Shown piece after piece: positions 44,135 to 53,370 of a stretch of DNA of 64,000 nucleotides. Origin of the DNA: JACRCG01 sp964524835 (GTDB lineage Bacteria > Desulfobacterota > Desulfuromonadia > Geobacterales > Pseudopelobacteraceae). Each line of letters starts with the position of its first letter. The stretch's first letter is position 1. The stretch lies in NCBI GenBank assembly GCA_964524835.1, contig CAZGEG010000010.1:1-64000 (forward strand). The letters are read 5' to 3'. The notes beneath the pieces are model-generated. The model searched no databases. It worked only from the letters and a program-made list of their open reading frames with translations, and was not told the origin of the DNA. The position numbers and the translations under genes were made by a program.

Positions 44135-45418
44135 ATGAAAAACAAACTGGTTACATCGTGTATTGCGGCAGCGGTGATGGCAACGGCAACGGTGTCGTTC
44201 GGAGCAGGGTTCAAGATTGCCGAGCAGGGAGCAAAGGCCATGGCCATGAGCAACGCCTTTGCCGCACAGGCGGACGACCCGTCCGCTCTTGCCTATAACC
44301 CGGCAGGTATTGCGTTCCAGAAAGGCAGGCAGTTCCAGATCGGTACAACTACTATCCTGGTGCCGCAAACTGAATTTGAGGGCACGACGAGGCTCAGCGG
44401 AGCTGCCTCCGTATCTGAAAAGGCAAACCGGGACATTTTCATTGCACCTACCGTCTATGCAACCACCTCTCTCGAAAGCGTGCCGCTCTCATTGGGTCTC
44501 GCAATCAACTCGTTTCACCCACTGGCAAAACGCTGGGATGCGAACAGTGAATTCCGTGACAGTATTCAGTCAATTTCCATCAAGCCGATAAATTTTCAGC
44601 CGACCGTAGCCTATCGCTTTGACGACCTGAAGCTGGCTGTCGCAGCCGGCGCGGACATAACCTATGCCCAGGTTTCGTTGCAAAAAATGGCGTATACCCA
44701 ATTGCCTCCAGCACTTGGCGGGACCTATGCCGAACTCGGGGCGATCGGCGCTGATGCGACCGGAACAGGATATGGCTACAATTTAGGTCTCCAGTGGAAG
44801 CCGCTCGCAAGCCTCTCCTTCGGGGCCGCTTATCGGAGCAAAATCGAGCTTGAACTGGAAGGGGACGCGAATTACCTCGCAACAACAGCGACGGGTCAAA
44901 ACGCAGCCCTGGGATTGGCGAAGAGGATAAATACATCCGGCGCAACCGACATTACCCTGCCGGATGCCCTTACCCTCGGCGTTGCCTGGAAACCGGTGGA
45001 AAAACTGACCCTTGAATTTGATGCCGAGCGCACCGGGTGGAGTTCCTATGATAAGCTGGAACTGAAATTCGGTACACCATTGGCAGCCTTCAACAATAAG
45101 CCGGATGAAAAAAACTGGAAGGATGTGTGGGCGTACCGTTTTGGAGCTCAGTACGCCGTAACTCCGAAGTTTGATCTTCGCGCCGGTTACGCCTACGACA
45201 ATAGCCCTGTGCCAGATTCGACTCTCAGTCCCGAACTCCCCGATGCCGACCGTTACAACTTCAGTGTCGGATCAGGGCTGCATAACGAGTTCGGCTCCAT
45301 TGACCTGGCGTACATGTGGGTGCATTGGGTTGACCGTGCCGTTGCCAATGCCAAAGAGGCGGGAACATTCAAAAGCGACGCCCACCTGTTTGCAGTGTCG
45401 GTCACATATATGTTTTAA
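44135..45418 (+). CDS. OmpP1/FadL-family outer membrane transporter
   Basis: 427 residues with signal peptide MKNKLVTSCIAAAVMATATVSFG. The mature N terminus GAGFKIAEQGAKAMAMSNAFAAQADDPSALAYNPAGIA carries the NPA motif of the FadL hatch, then a 14-strand-type beta-barrel ending in aromatic YMF. It would import long-chain fatty acids or other hydrophobic compounds. The divergent fadD shares its operator, which supports a fatty-acid role. A strong terminator follows. Confidence 0.92.
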   Translation: MKNKLVTSCIAAAVMATATVSFGAGFKIAEQGAKAMAMSNAFAAQADDPSALAYNPAGIAFQKGRQFQIGTTTILVPQTEFEGTTRLSGAASVSEKANRDIFIAPTVYATTSLESVPLSLGLAINSFHPLAKRWDANSEFRDSIQSISIKPINFQPTVAYRFDDLKLAVAAGADITYAQVSLQKMAYTQLPPALGGTYAELGAIGADATGTGYGYNLGLQWKPLASLSFGAAYRSKIELELEGDANYLATTATGQNAALGLAKRINTSGATDITLPDALTLGVAWKPVEKLTLEFDAERTGWSSYDKLELKFGTPLAAFNNKPDEKNWKDVWAYRFGAQYAVTPKFDLRAGYAYDNSPVPDSTLSPELPDADRYNFSVGSGLHNEFGSIDLAYMWVHWVDRAVANAKEAGTFKSDAHLFAVSVTYMF

Positions 45419-45439
45419 AAATACTGCAAAGGTTATCAC

Positions 45440-45468
45440 GCGGGGGCCGCTGGCCCCCGCTTCCTTTT
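45440..45468 (+). terminator. Rho-independent terminator after FadL-type gene
   Basis: GCGGGGGCC (45440-45448) and GGCCCCCGC (45452-45460), loop GCT, then TTCCTTTT. It lies 21 bp after the stop. Confidence 0.85.
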
Positions 45469-45526
45469 CAGGTGCTAAAATCGGGAACATGCTATAAAAC
45501 AGTGAAAATCCTATTGGAGGGAAAAG

Positions 45527-45832
45527 ATGCAGGGAAATATTTTTGCGACATTGCAGGAGCAGTATCAAAAGGGCGTATTCACTGTGCCGACAACATTCTA
45601 CCTCTCGATAGGTGATATCAAGAAGACGGTTACTCTGGATGCGGAAAGCTGCCTGGTCGAGGACGGGAAAACTGTCGAAGATGCAGACTGCGTGTGTAAA
45701 ACAAGCGCCGAGATGTTCAGCAGAATCTGGAACGACGGCTACCGGCCGGGCATCATGGACTTCATGAGCGGTGCCATCAAGTCAAATGCCCCGCATCTCC
45801 TGCCGCAGCTGCTGGTCGCATTTGGCAAATAG
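45527..45832 (+). CDS. SCP-2 sterol-transfer-family protein
   Basis: 101 residues: VPTTFYLSIGDIKKTVTLDAESCLVEDGKTVEDADCVCKTSAEMFSRIW...GYRPGIMDFMSGAIKSN, a clear SCP-2-like lipid-binding domain covering the whole protein. ATG follows GGAGGGAAAAG. It is transcribed after the FadL-type gene but beyond its terminator. It is likely to bind acyl-CoA or lipid in the cytoplasm. Confidence 0.85.
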   Translation: MQGNIFATLQEQYQKGVFTVPTTFYLSIGDIKKTVTLDAESCLVEDGKTVEDADCVCKTSAEMFSRIWNDGYRPGIMDFMSGAIKSNAPHLLPQLLVAFGK

Positions 45833-45852
45833 CTTAAACCCGCCGAATTGAT

Positions 45853-45893
45853 CAGTTTGTTTCCATCCGGACATCCCGGATGGAAACAAACTG
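45853..45893. terminator. Bidirectional terminator-like hairpin
   Basis: Perfect 18-bp arms, CAGTTTGTTTCCATCCGG (45853-45870) and its reverse complement (45876-45893), loop ACATC. It lies between the convergent SCP-2 and kinase-like genes. No long T-run follows on either strand. Confidence 0.6.
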
Positions 45894-45905
45894 TGCAGTC
45901 ACGCT

Positions 45906-46604
45906 TCACCTCGTCGTTACATATTCCGCGATCATCTGCGCGATCCGTTCCGGAGAGTTCTTGTCGTTATTGAAGACCAGATGGTAGAAACGCAGGTCGC
46001 GCGGATCCAGGTTGAAGTAATCGTGGATGAAGGCATCGCGCTGCTTCTGGTTTTTTTCGACAACCTGTTCTGCCTCGTCTCTGGAGATGTTGAGTCGCCT
46101 GGCGATTGACGCCACCTTGAACTGATGGGAAGCAAATATCCGGAAATGGCAGCAGTTTTTGAGCGGTTGCGTGACAATGCTGCTCCCCCTCCCGACTATT
46201 ATCGTGTTGCCCTTTTCCGCCAGGGAAAACATATGTTTGCAGAGCAGGCGGAAATAGTCTTTCTCGCTCTTCCAGTGTGACGAGAAGGTGGCAAGGACTT
46301 CATCCAGAATACGGCTTTTCTTCTCCCCCAGATTGCGCACAATCTCTTCCGACAACTGGTGGTTTTTAGCCACTTCCTCCAGCAGCGCCTTGTCCATGAC
46401 GGCCCAGGGCTGACCGCTCTTCTTCTCCATGATATCCTTGAGGCATTCGGTCATCGGAAACGCCTCGCAGCCGAATTCGCGGGAAATGGTAATTGCGGGC
46501 CGCGTCTTGCCGCGGGAAGCTTCAATCTCGTCTTTCCGGCGGTTGAACTCCAGCAGTGATCCGAGCCGCATTTCAATTGACGGTACCAGCAGTCTCTCTG
46601 ACAT
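45906..46604 (-). CDS. Cytidylate kinase-like family protein
   Basis: 232 residues from the ATG at 46604 after GAAGGAGGATGCC. AITISREFGCEAFPMTECL replaces the P-loop region of CMP kinase, as in the cytidylate kinase-like family (PF13189). IIVGRGSSIVTQ, FRIFASHQFKVASIARRLNISRDEAEQVVEKNQKQRDAFIHDYF and FNNDKNSPERIAQMIAEY are family segments. It is probably a small-molecule kinase; the substrate is unknown. It is convergent with the SCP-2 gene and divergent from smc. Confidence 0.82.
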   Translation of the reverse strand: MSERLLVPSIEMRLGSLLEFNRRKDEIEASRGKTRPAITISREFGCEAFPMTECLKDIMEKKSGQPWAVMDKALLEEVAKNHQLSEEIVRNLGEKKSRILDEVLATFSSHWKSEKDYFRLLCKHMFSLAEKGNTIIVGRGSSIVTQPLKNCCHFRIFASHQFKVASIARRLNISRDEAEQVVEKNQKQRDAFIHDYFNLDPRDLRFYHLVFNNDKNSPERIAQMIAEYVTTR

Positions 46605-46809
46605 GGCATCCTCCTTCACACGGTAGTAATGGCGCACACGCTCGAATTATAACATGGTAGGGCATAATCACAATTCAGTGATATGTCAGCTGCCTCCCGG
46701 TCGCGGTGAGATCGGTTCGCGGCTGTTTCAAAAAGTCAGCCTCACGTAAAGTACCGACTAATATCCCTCTGGACATGCCTTCCCCCCCTCTGGTAGAGTA
46801 CGCGACTCC

Positions 46810-49800
46810 ATGAAAATCAAACGACTCGAAATATCCGGCTTCAAATCCTTCGCCGACAAGGTCGTGCTCGACTTCCAGCAGAATGTGACCGGTGTGGTCG
46901 GTCCGAACGGCTGCGGCAAGTCGAACATCGTGGATGCCATCCGCTGGTGCATGGGGGAGCAGTCCGCCAAAAATCTGCGCGGCAAGGCGATGGAGGATGT
47001 GATTTTTGTCGGCAGCGAGACCCGCAAGCCGCTGGGCGTGGCCGAGGTGTCGCTGGTCTTCTCCACCGAGGATGGCCGCGCGCCGGCCAGGTATCTCGAT
47101 TATGCCGAGATCCAGCTCACCCGGCGCCTTTACCGCGACGGCGAGAGCGATTACCTGATAAACAAGACCCCCTGCCGGCTGCTGGATATTACGGAGCTCT
47201 TCATGGATACCGGCGTCGGCACGCGTGCCTACTCCATCATCGAACAGGGGAAGATCGGCCAGATCCTCCATTCGCGTCCGGAGGAGCGCCGCTTTCTGAT
47301 CGAGGAGGCGGCCGGAGTCACCAAATTCAAATCGCGCAAACAGCTGGCCCTCAAAAAGATCGAGGGGACCCGCCAGAATCTGGCCCGCCTGGCGGACGTG
47401 CTGGGGGAGATCCGCCGGCAGCTGGCGTCGCTGCAGCGGCAGGCTAAAAAAGCTGAAAAATTCCGCGAGTATCGTGATGAACTGCGTGAAACCGAGCTGC
47501 TCTTTACGGCGCGTGAGTATCGGGAGGCGCAGGATCAGCGGGGAGCGGCGGAGCGCGAACTTGCGGGGCTCAACGAGCGCATCCGCGTGGTCTTTGCCGC
47601 CTCCGCCCTGGGAGAATCGCAGGCCGAAGAGGCACGCATAACGCTGCTGGAGGTGGAAAAACAGTTGACGACCGCCCAGGAGGAGATCTTTCGCGTCAGG
47701 GGCGAGTTCAGCACGACCGGAAACGGGCTGGAGTATCAGCGCAAGGAGCTGGCCGGCCTGGACGGCCGGCTGGCGCGGCTGGCGGCCGAATCCGCCGAGC
47801 TGGAATTGCGGCTGAAAGAGTGCGGCGAACAGCGGGGGATGCTGGAGCTTCGCCGCGACACTGGGGCTGTTGATGCCGCCGGGATGCAGGCGGAGCTGGA
47901 GCAGGTCGAAGAGGCGCTGGCCGCTCACCTGCTGGCCGAAGAGGGGTTGAACCGCGATCTGGAGAACCGCCGCCGGGAGCTTTTTACCGCCTTGGCCGAG
48001 GCGGCCCAGTTCAAGAGTCGCTTTGAGAACGCCCAGAAACGATTGGCCGCTCTCCGGGAACGGTCAGACCGCCATGCCCGCGAAGCCATGCAACTGGCCG
48101 AACGCCGTGAACAGTTGCACCTGCGGGAGGATGCGCTGGAGAAGGAAATCGTCGCCGGCCAGCGGGAACAGGAAGCGCTGCAGGCCCGGTTATCAACGCT
48201 GCGCGGACATGAAGACGACTTGAAAGTGCGACTCCCCGAGGTTGAGAAGATGTGGCAGGCCCGCCGGGACGAGCTGAACCGGAGCTCCTCGCGGCTCCAT
48301 TCGCTTAAAGAGCTGGAAGCCCAGTTCGCCGGATTCGGCCAGGGGACCCGCACGCTGATGAAGGATGCCTCCCTCCGCTCCCGTTTCAGTGGTGTGCTGG
48401 CCGATGCCATTCAGGCGCCACCCGAACTGGAACCGGCGCTTGAAGCGGCTCTGGCGGAACGGCTGCAGTGTATCCTCTGCTCCGACGACCGGGATGCCAT
48501 CGGAGCGCTGGAATTTCTGAAAGCCAATAACGGCGGCCGGACCGGCATCGCCCTGCCGCTGGAAATTCCGCTACCCGTTCCGCCGCTCGTTTCGGGAGCC
48601 GTTCCGCTGGCGGAGCAGGTGCAGGTGACCGGCCCGTTTGCCGGATTGATCCGTAATCTGCTGGCGACAGTCATGCTGGCTGATGATATCGCCGGGGCGC
48701 TCCAGTCGGCCCGTCTGCACCCCGGTTTTTCCTTTGTCACCCGAGCCGGCGATATGGTCGCCCAGGGCGGGATCGTCAGCGGCGGTTCGGGCGAACAGGT
48801 CAGTGCCGGACTGATCCACAAGAAGCGTGAAATCAGGGAACTGGAGCTGGCGGTGGCCCGGTTTGAGGAGGAAACTGCATCCCTCGGCAAGCAGCGCGAT
48901 GACCTGCGGCGGCAGAGCCAGGAGGTTGCCGAAGGGCTGAAAAGCGGCGGGGTGTTGCTGCACCAGGCGGAGCTGAGGCTGGCCGGACTTCTCAAGGATC
49001 GCCAGCAGGCGGTTGAAGAGGTTGCCCGCATTGTCGAGCGGCTGGATGTTCAGTCCCTGGAATCCGAAAATCTCAATGAAGAGCAGTCCGCTCTGGAGGC
49101 GGAGCTGAAGCTGGCAGGGGAGCAGATGACCCGTACCGGCGACGCCTCCAGGCTGCTGGAGGGGGAAACGTCCCGCTTGCAGGTGGAGCTTGAGGCCCGC
49201 CGCGAACAGCTGGCCGTCACCCGCGAAAAAGCCACCGCAAACCGGGTGCAGACCGCCACGGTCAAGGAACAGCATGAAGCGGGCCTGCGCGCCTTGACGG
49301 ATCTGGATCAACGTACGGAAGATATCGTGCGGCGCATGGCCTCCGATCGGCAGGAGCTTGAAGCCGGTACTGCCGCCAGGCTGCAGCTTCAGAAGGAGAT
49401 GGGCGCTGCTGCGGAGCGACTGGAAGGTCTTGTCCGCGAGCAGGCGGAGTCCGAGAACCGCCTGACTGCAATACGGGGTCGTTTTGAGGAGGCGGGCGTC
49501 GCACTGAATCAGATCGAGATCCAGCTCAAAAAGAGCCGCGAAGAGAGTGATGCCGTCCGGCAGTTGCAGGGAGAGCTCAACCTCCGCTTTTCGACTCTGA
49601 CTCTGCAGGCCGAACATCTGGAACAGGCCCTGCTGGAGAGGAGTCGCATCACCATGGCTGAAGCGCTGGCAAAACTCGCGTCGGCCGATTTTGACGAAGC
49701 TGCCCGTCGAGGGCGCCAGGTCGAGCTGCAGCGCCTCCTGGACGAAATGGGTGAGGTCAACCTGATGGCGATCGAGGAGTGCGCCGGGATGGAGGAACGC

Positions 49801-50340
49801 TTCAACTTCCTGACGGAGCAGAAGGATGATCTGGAGGAGTCGCTGCGCGGGCTGCAGCAGGCCATCCAGCGCATCAACCGCACCACCCGCCAGCGTTTCC
49901 AGGAAACCTACAATCTGGTCAACGCCAAATTCCAGGAGGTTTTCCCGCGCCTGTTCTGCGGCGGCCGGGCCGAGCTGCGTCTGACAGACGAAGAGGACCT
50001 GCTGGAGACCGGCATCGAAATCATCGTGCAGCCTCCCGGCAAGAAGCTGCAGAACGTGACGCTGCTTTCGGGCGGGGAAAAGGCGCTGACCGCAGTGGCG
50101 CTGATCTTCTCGATCTTCCTGATCAAGCCGACCCCCTTCTGTCTGCTGGATGAGGTCGATGCGCCGCTGGATGACGCCAATATCGGCCGCTTCAACGAAA
50201 TGGTCAGGGAAATGAGCGCAATATCGCAATTCATCATCATCACCCACAACAAGGCCACCATGCAGGTGGCCGATACCCTCTACGGCATTACCATGGAGGA
50301 GCCGGGAGCGTCGCGGGTGGTTTCGGTGCGGCTGCATTAA
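46810..50340 (+). CDS. smc: Chromosome segregation protein SMC
   Basis: 1176 residues. Walker A GPNGCGKSN at 32-40 follows the SMC start MKIKRLEISGFKSFADKV. Long Glu/Arg/Leu coiled coils flank a hinge at about 500-660, and the C-terminal head has LLSGGEKALTAVAL and PFCLLDEVDAPLDD. It is a bacterial condensin core subunit; ScpA and ScpB are not in the window. The ribosome site is weak. It precedes the roadblock protein, ftsY, zapB and zapA on the same strand. Confidence 0.96.
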   Translation: MKIKRLEISGFKSFADKVVLDFQQNVTGVVGPNGCGKSNIVDAIRWCMGEQSAKNLRGKAMEDVIFVGSETRKPLGVAEVSLVFSTEDGRAPARYLDYAEIQLTRRLYRDGESDYLINKTPCRLLDITELFMDTGVGTRAYSIIEQGKIGQILHSRPEERRFLIEEAAGVTKFKSRKQLALKKIEGTRQNLARLADVLGEIRRQLASLQRQAKKAEKFREYRDELRETELLFTAREYREAQDQRGAAERELAGLNERIRVVFAASALGESQAEEARITLLEVEKQLTTAQEEIFRVRGEFSTTGNGLEYQRKELAGLDGRLARLAAESAELELRLKECGEQRGMLELRRDTGAVDAAGMQAELEQVEEALAAHLLAEEGLNRDLENRRRELFTALAEAAQFKSRFENAQKRLAALRERSDRHAREAMQLAERREQLHLREDALEKEIVAGQREQEALQARLSTLRGHEDDLKVRLPEVEKMWQARRDELNRSSSRLHSLKELEAQFAGFGQGTRTLMKDASLRSRFSGVLADAIQAPPELEPALEAALAERLQCILCSDDRDAIGALEFLKANNGGRTGIALPLEIPLPVPPLVSGAVPLAEQVQVTGPFAGLIRNLLATVMLADDIAGALQSARLHPGFSFVTRAGDMVAQGGIVSGGSGEQVSAGLIHKKREIRELELAVARFEEETASLGKQRDDLRRQSQEVAEGLKSGGVLLHQAELRLAGLLKDRQQAVEEVARIVERLDVQSLESENLNEEQSALEAELKLAGEQMTRTGDASRLLEGETSRLQVELEARREQLAVTREKATANRVQTATVKEQHEAGLRALTDLDQRTEDIVRRMASDRQELEAGTAARLQLQKEMGAAAERLEGLVREQAESENRLTAIRGRFEEAGVALNQIEIQLKKSREESDAVRQLQGELNLRFSTLTLQAEHLEQALLERSRITMAEALAKLASADFDEAARRGRQVELQRLLDEMGEVNLMAIEECAGMEERFNFLTEQKDDLEESLRGLQQAIQRINRTTRQRFQETYNLVNAKFQEVFPRLFCGGRAELRLTDEEDLLETGIEIIVQPPGKKLQNVTLLSGGEKALTAVALIFSIFLIKPTPFCLLDEVDAPLDDANIGRFNEMVREMSAISQFIIITHNKATMQVADTLYGITMEEPGASRVVSVRLH

Positions 50341-50425
50341 CTATGGGTGAAGAGTTAGGGGTGAAGTGTTAGGAGTTTACTGAACCGGTCACCTCGCTCC
50401 TTACGTCTCACTCTTTACATCTTTT
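50341..50425. repeat. Imperfect inverted GTGAAGAGT-type repeats
   Basis: GGGTGAAGAGTTAGGGGTG... at the left and CTCCTTACGTCTCACTCTTTAC at the right pair imperfectly. The left arm resembles the heptamers at 39031-39099. It fills most of the gap between smc and the roadblock gene. Confidence 0.45.
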
Positions 50426-50435
50426 GGAGCGTGCC

Positions 50436-50791
50436 ATGTCATTTGAAATAATTCTGAAAGATCTGGTGGATCAGGTGCCGAAGGCGATCGGTGCCATCCT
50501 GGTTGACTGGGAAGGTGAAGCGGTCATGGAGCACTGCCACTGTGACCCCTACGATATCCGCTTTATCGCCGCCCACAAGGGGATCATCCTGGCGCGCCTC
50601 AAGGAGATGCAGAGTGCCGTGCAAATCGGCGAGGTGGAGGATGTTGTCGTGACCTCCGACAAGGGGCATCTGATCATCGGCTGCATCGATCAAGACTACT
50701 CGCTTGTTATGAATGTCGAGCGCAGCTGCCCGGTGGCGCTGGCGCTGTACCATTTCCGCCGGGCACTGGCTGAGCTTAAAAGGGAGATCTG

Positions 50792-50792
<1 letters not shown>
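50436..50792 (+). CDS. Roadblock/LC7-domain protein
   Basis: 118 residues from ATG 50436, six nt after GGAG at 50426-50429; an upstream in-frame TTG overlaps that ribosome site and is rejected. LKDLVDQVPKAIGAILVDWEGEAVMEHC and HLIIGCIDQDYSLVMNVERSC are the roadblock/longin fold. Such proteins usually modulate Ras-like GTPases (MglA) or other NTPases; none is adjacent, but the SRP GTPase FtsY starts at its stop codon (TGATG overlap). Function unknown. Confidence 0.8.
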
Positions 50793-51877
<1,085 letters not shown>

Positions 51878-51936
51878 AAAAACCGTCGACGAATGAGGAT
51901 GCGCGCCTTGGAACTCTGCGATTTCAATCAATTAGG

Positions 51937-51967
51937 GCTTGACTTTGTACGTACCACTTCGTATAGT
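51937..51967 (+). promoter_or_regulatory. Possible promoter of zapB-zapA
   Basis: TTGACT (51937-51942) and TATAGT (51962-51967) with 19-bp spacing, longer than optimal, 28 bp before the zapB start at 51995. It would give the division genes a start independent of ftsY. Confidence 0.45.
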
Positions 51968-51994
51968 GAACCACTTCGAAAGGAAACGGAACAG

Positions 51995-52171
51995 ATGAAT
52001 CAGGATCTCATAGACGTACTGGAAAAGAAAATCGGTGACATAGTCGATAAGTATGGCGCTCTGAAAGAGGAAAACTCCCGGCTGAACGAAGAAATACAGC
52101 GGCTCTCAAGCGACCGCGAGGGAATAAAATCCCGTATTGATGCCATACTCGGCAAGCTTGACGGGATTTAA
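51995..52171 (+). CDS. zapB: Cell division protein ZapB
   Basis: 58 residues from ATG 51995 (after AAAGGAAACGG), an uninterrupted coiled coil with heptads: DLIDVLEKKIGDIVDKYGALKEENSRL...ILGKLDGI. The size and position next to zapA support ZapB, the coiled-coil protein that with ZapA cross-links FtsZ filaments. Being just a coiled coil, the assignment relies on context. Confidence 0.8.
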   Translation: MNQDLIDVLEKKIGDIVDKYGALKEENSRLNEEIQRLSSDREGIKSRIDAILGKLDGI

Positions 52172-52191
52172 AGCGTGACCATGGTCATTGT

Positions 52192-52464
52192 ATGAAAACA
52201 AGCCATGCAGTGACGGTTTTTGGCCGCGAACTTTCGGTTCGGAGCTCTGCTCCCGAAGAGAAAGTCAAGGCGGTTGAAGCCTTTGTAAATGGAAAGCTCC
52301 AGGAAATCGGCAGCGCCCTGAAAAACGGCGATGCCCAGCTTGTTCTGACGCTGGCCCTGCTGAATACCTCGGAAGAGCTGCTTGAGCTTCGCTCCCGCCT
52401 GGAGCAGGATACAGCTGTTGACGGCAGGATGAAATCGATGATCGCTGCGCTGGAAACACTCTGA
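52192..52464 (+). CDS. zapA: Cell division protein ZapA
   Basis: 90 residues: HAVTVFGRELSVRSSAPEEKVKAVEAFVNGKLQEIG (the ZapA core), then ALALLNTSEELLELRSRL, the helix that oligomerises. It binds FtsZ and promotes ring assembly. It is 20 bp after zapB and 277 bp before the 5-FCL gene, the location where 6S RNA lies in many proteobacteria. Confidence 0.92.
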   Translation: MKTSHAVTVFGRELSVRSSAPEEKVKAVEAFVNGKLQEIGSALKNGDAQLVLTLALLNTSEELLELRSRLEQDTAVDGRMKSMIAALETL

Positions 52465-52591
52465 TTTTACATGGTCTCTCAGGGAGACTTGATCATATAT
52501 TCGCATAAATGTACTGCCGGTCGGGTTCGTCAAGCGCTGTAAACTTACACGTCTGATTGAAATAGCGTAACGCCCGTTGAATATATCCTCA

Positions 52592-52730
52592 CTGAAAGGA
52601 AAAACCGCTTCCGAGTAGCGTGATCGTAATAAGCACTATTGCCTGACCGTACTCTAGCCTTTTTCCCCTTTCAGCCTCCCTGGTCGACCCTCCCGAAACC
52701 ACTTCGGGGCCACTCCGCTCGTCAGAAATG
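52592..52730 (+). ncRNA. Candidate structured RNA at the ssrS (6S RNA) position
   Basis: Between zapA and 5-FCL lie 277 bp with no gene. CTGAAAGG (52592-52599) pairs with CCTTTCAG (52667-52674), extended inside by AAAAA/TTTTT and GAGTA/TACTC (52613-52617/52650-52654). CCCGAA/TTCGGG follows near 52706-52723. TTGAAA (52557-52562) with an AT-rich -10 near 52581 could start it. 6S RNA occupies this site in many proteobacteria, but the visible folding is shorter than the usual 180-nt rod, so identity is tentative. Confidence 0.35.
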
Positions 52731-52741
52731 AAAGAACCGGT

Positions 52742-53323
52742 ATGCCCAAACGCTCGCTTCGTTCGCAGCTGCTGGCAGAGCGTCGTGCGCTCAGTCATGA
52801 TGCGTGGCATGCATCCAGCAGCAAAGCACAACTCAATCTGCTCTCTCTCGATGAGTATGTCACTGCTCAATGCATTGCGTTGTATGCGCCCGCCCATAAC
52901 GAAACAGATACAGGCCTGATTCTGGCCTCGGCATTTCAGGCGGGGAAACGGGTGCTGTATCCGGCGGTCTGCGGGCATCATATGGTGTTTCGCCAGGTCG
53001 AACGGGTTGAGGCGCTGCAGGAAGGGACCTTCGGCATTCTGGAACCATGTCCGACGGGGATTGACCATCAGGCGGATGAAGCTGATCTGATCGTTGTCCC
53101 GGGGGTCGTCTTTGACCTGGGTGGCCACCGGATCGGCTACGGAAAAGGATTTTATGACCGATTTCTGCAGCACCCCGGCCGCAGGGCGCATCTGGTAGGT
53201 CTGTGCCATGATTTTCAGCTGACGGACGGGGCGATTGCGGCTGATGTACATGATATACCGATGGAAATTGTTGTTACGGATAAACGCATCATTCGCACCA
53301 CGAGGTCAGGTACAGGGAAGTAA
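52742..53323 (+). CDS. 5-formyltetrahydrofolate cyclo-ligase
   Basis: 193 residues. KRSLRSQLLAERRALS, IALYAPAHNETDTGLIL, VVPGVVFDLGGHRIGYGKGFYDRFL (the folate/ATP-binding GYGKGYYD motif) and VGLCHDFQL. It makes 5,10-methenyl-THF. The zapA-(RNA)-5-FCL order is conserved in proteobacteria. It lies upstream of rny by 47 bp. Confidence 0.92.
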   Translation: MPKRSLRSQLLAERRALSHDAWHASSSKAQLNLLSLDEYVTAQCIALYAPAHNETDTGLILASAFQAGKRVLYPAVCGHHMVFRQVERVEALQEGTFGILEPCPTGIDHQADEADLIVVPGVVFDLGGHRIGYGKGFYDRFLQHPGRRAHLVGLCHDFQLTDGAIAADVHDIPMEIVVTDKRIIRTTRSGTGK

Positions 53324-53370
53324 CCGGAGTTCGCCAGGCGGCCCGGATTCATATACAGGAGGTTGATAGT

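Noticed and set aside
48571..50337. 588-residue minus-strand frame (and another at 46675-47928)
   Set aside because: Both lie antisense to smc and reflect its GC-rich codon bias.
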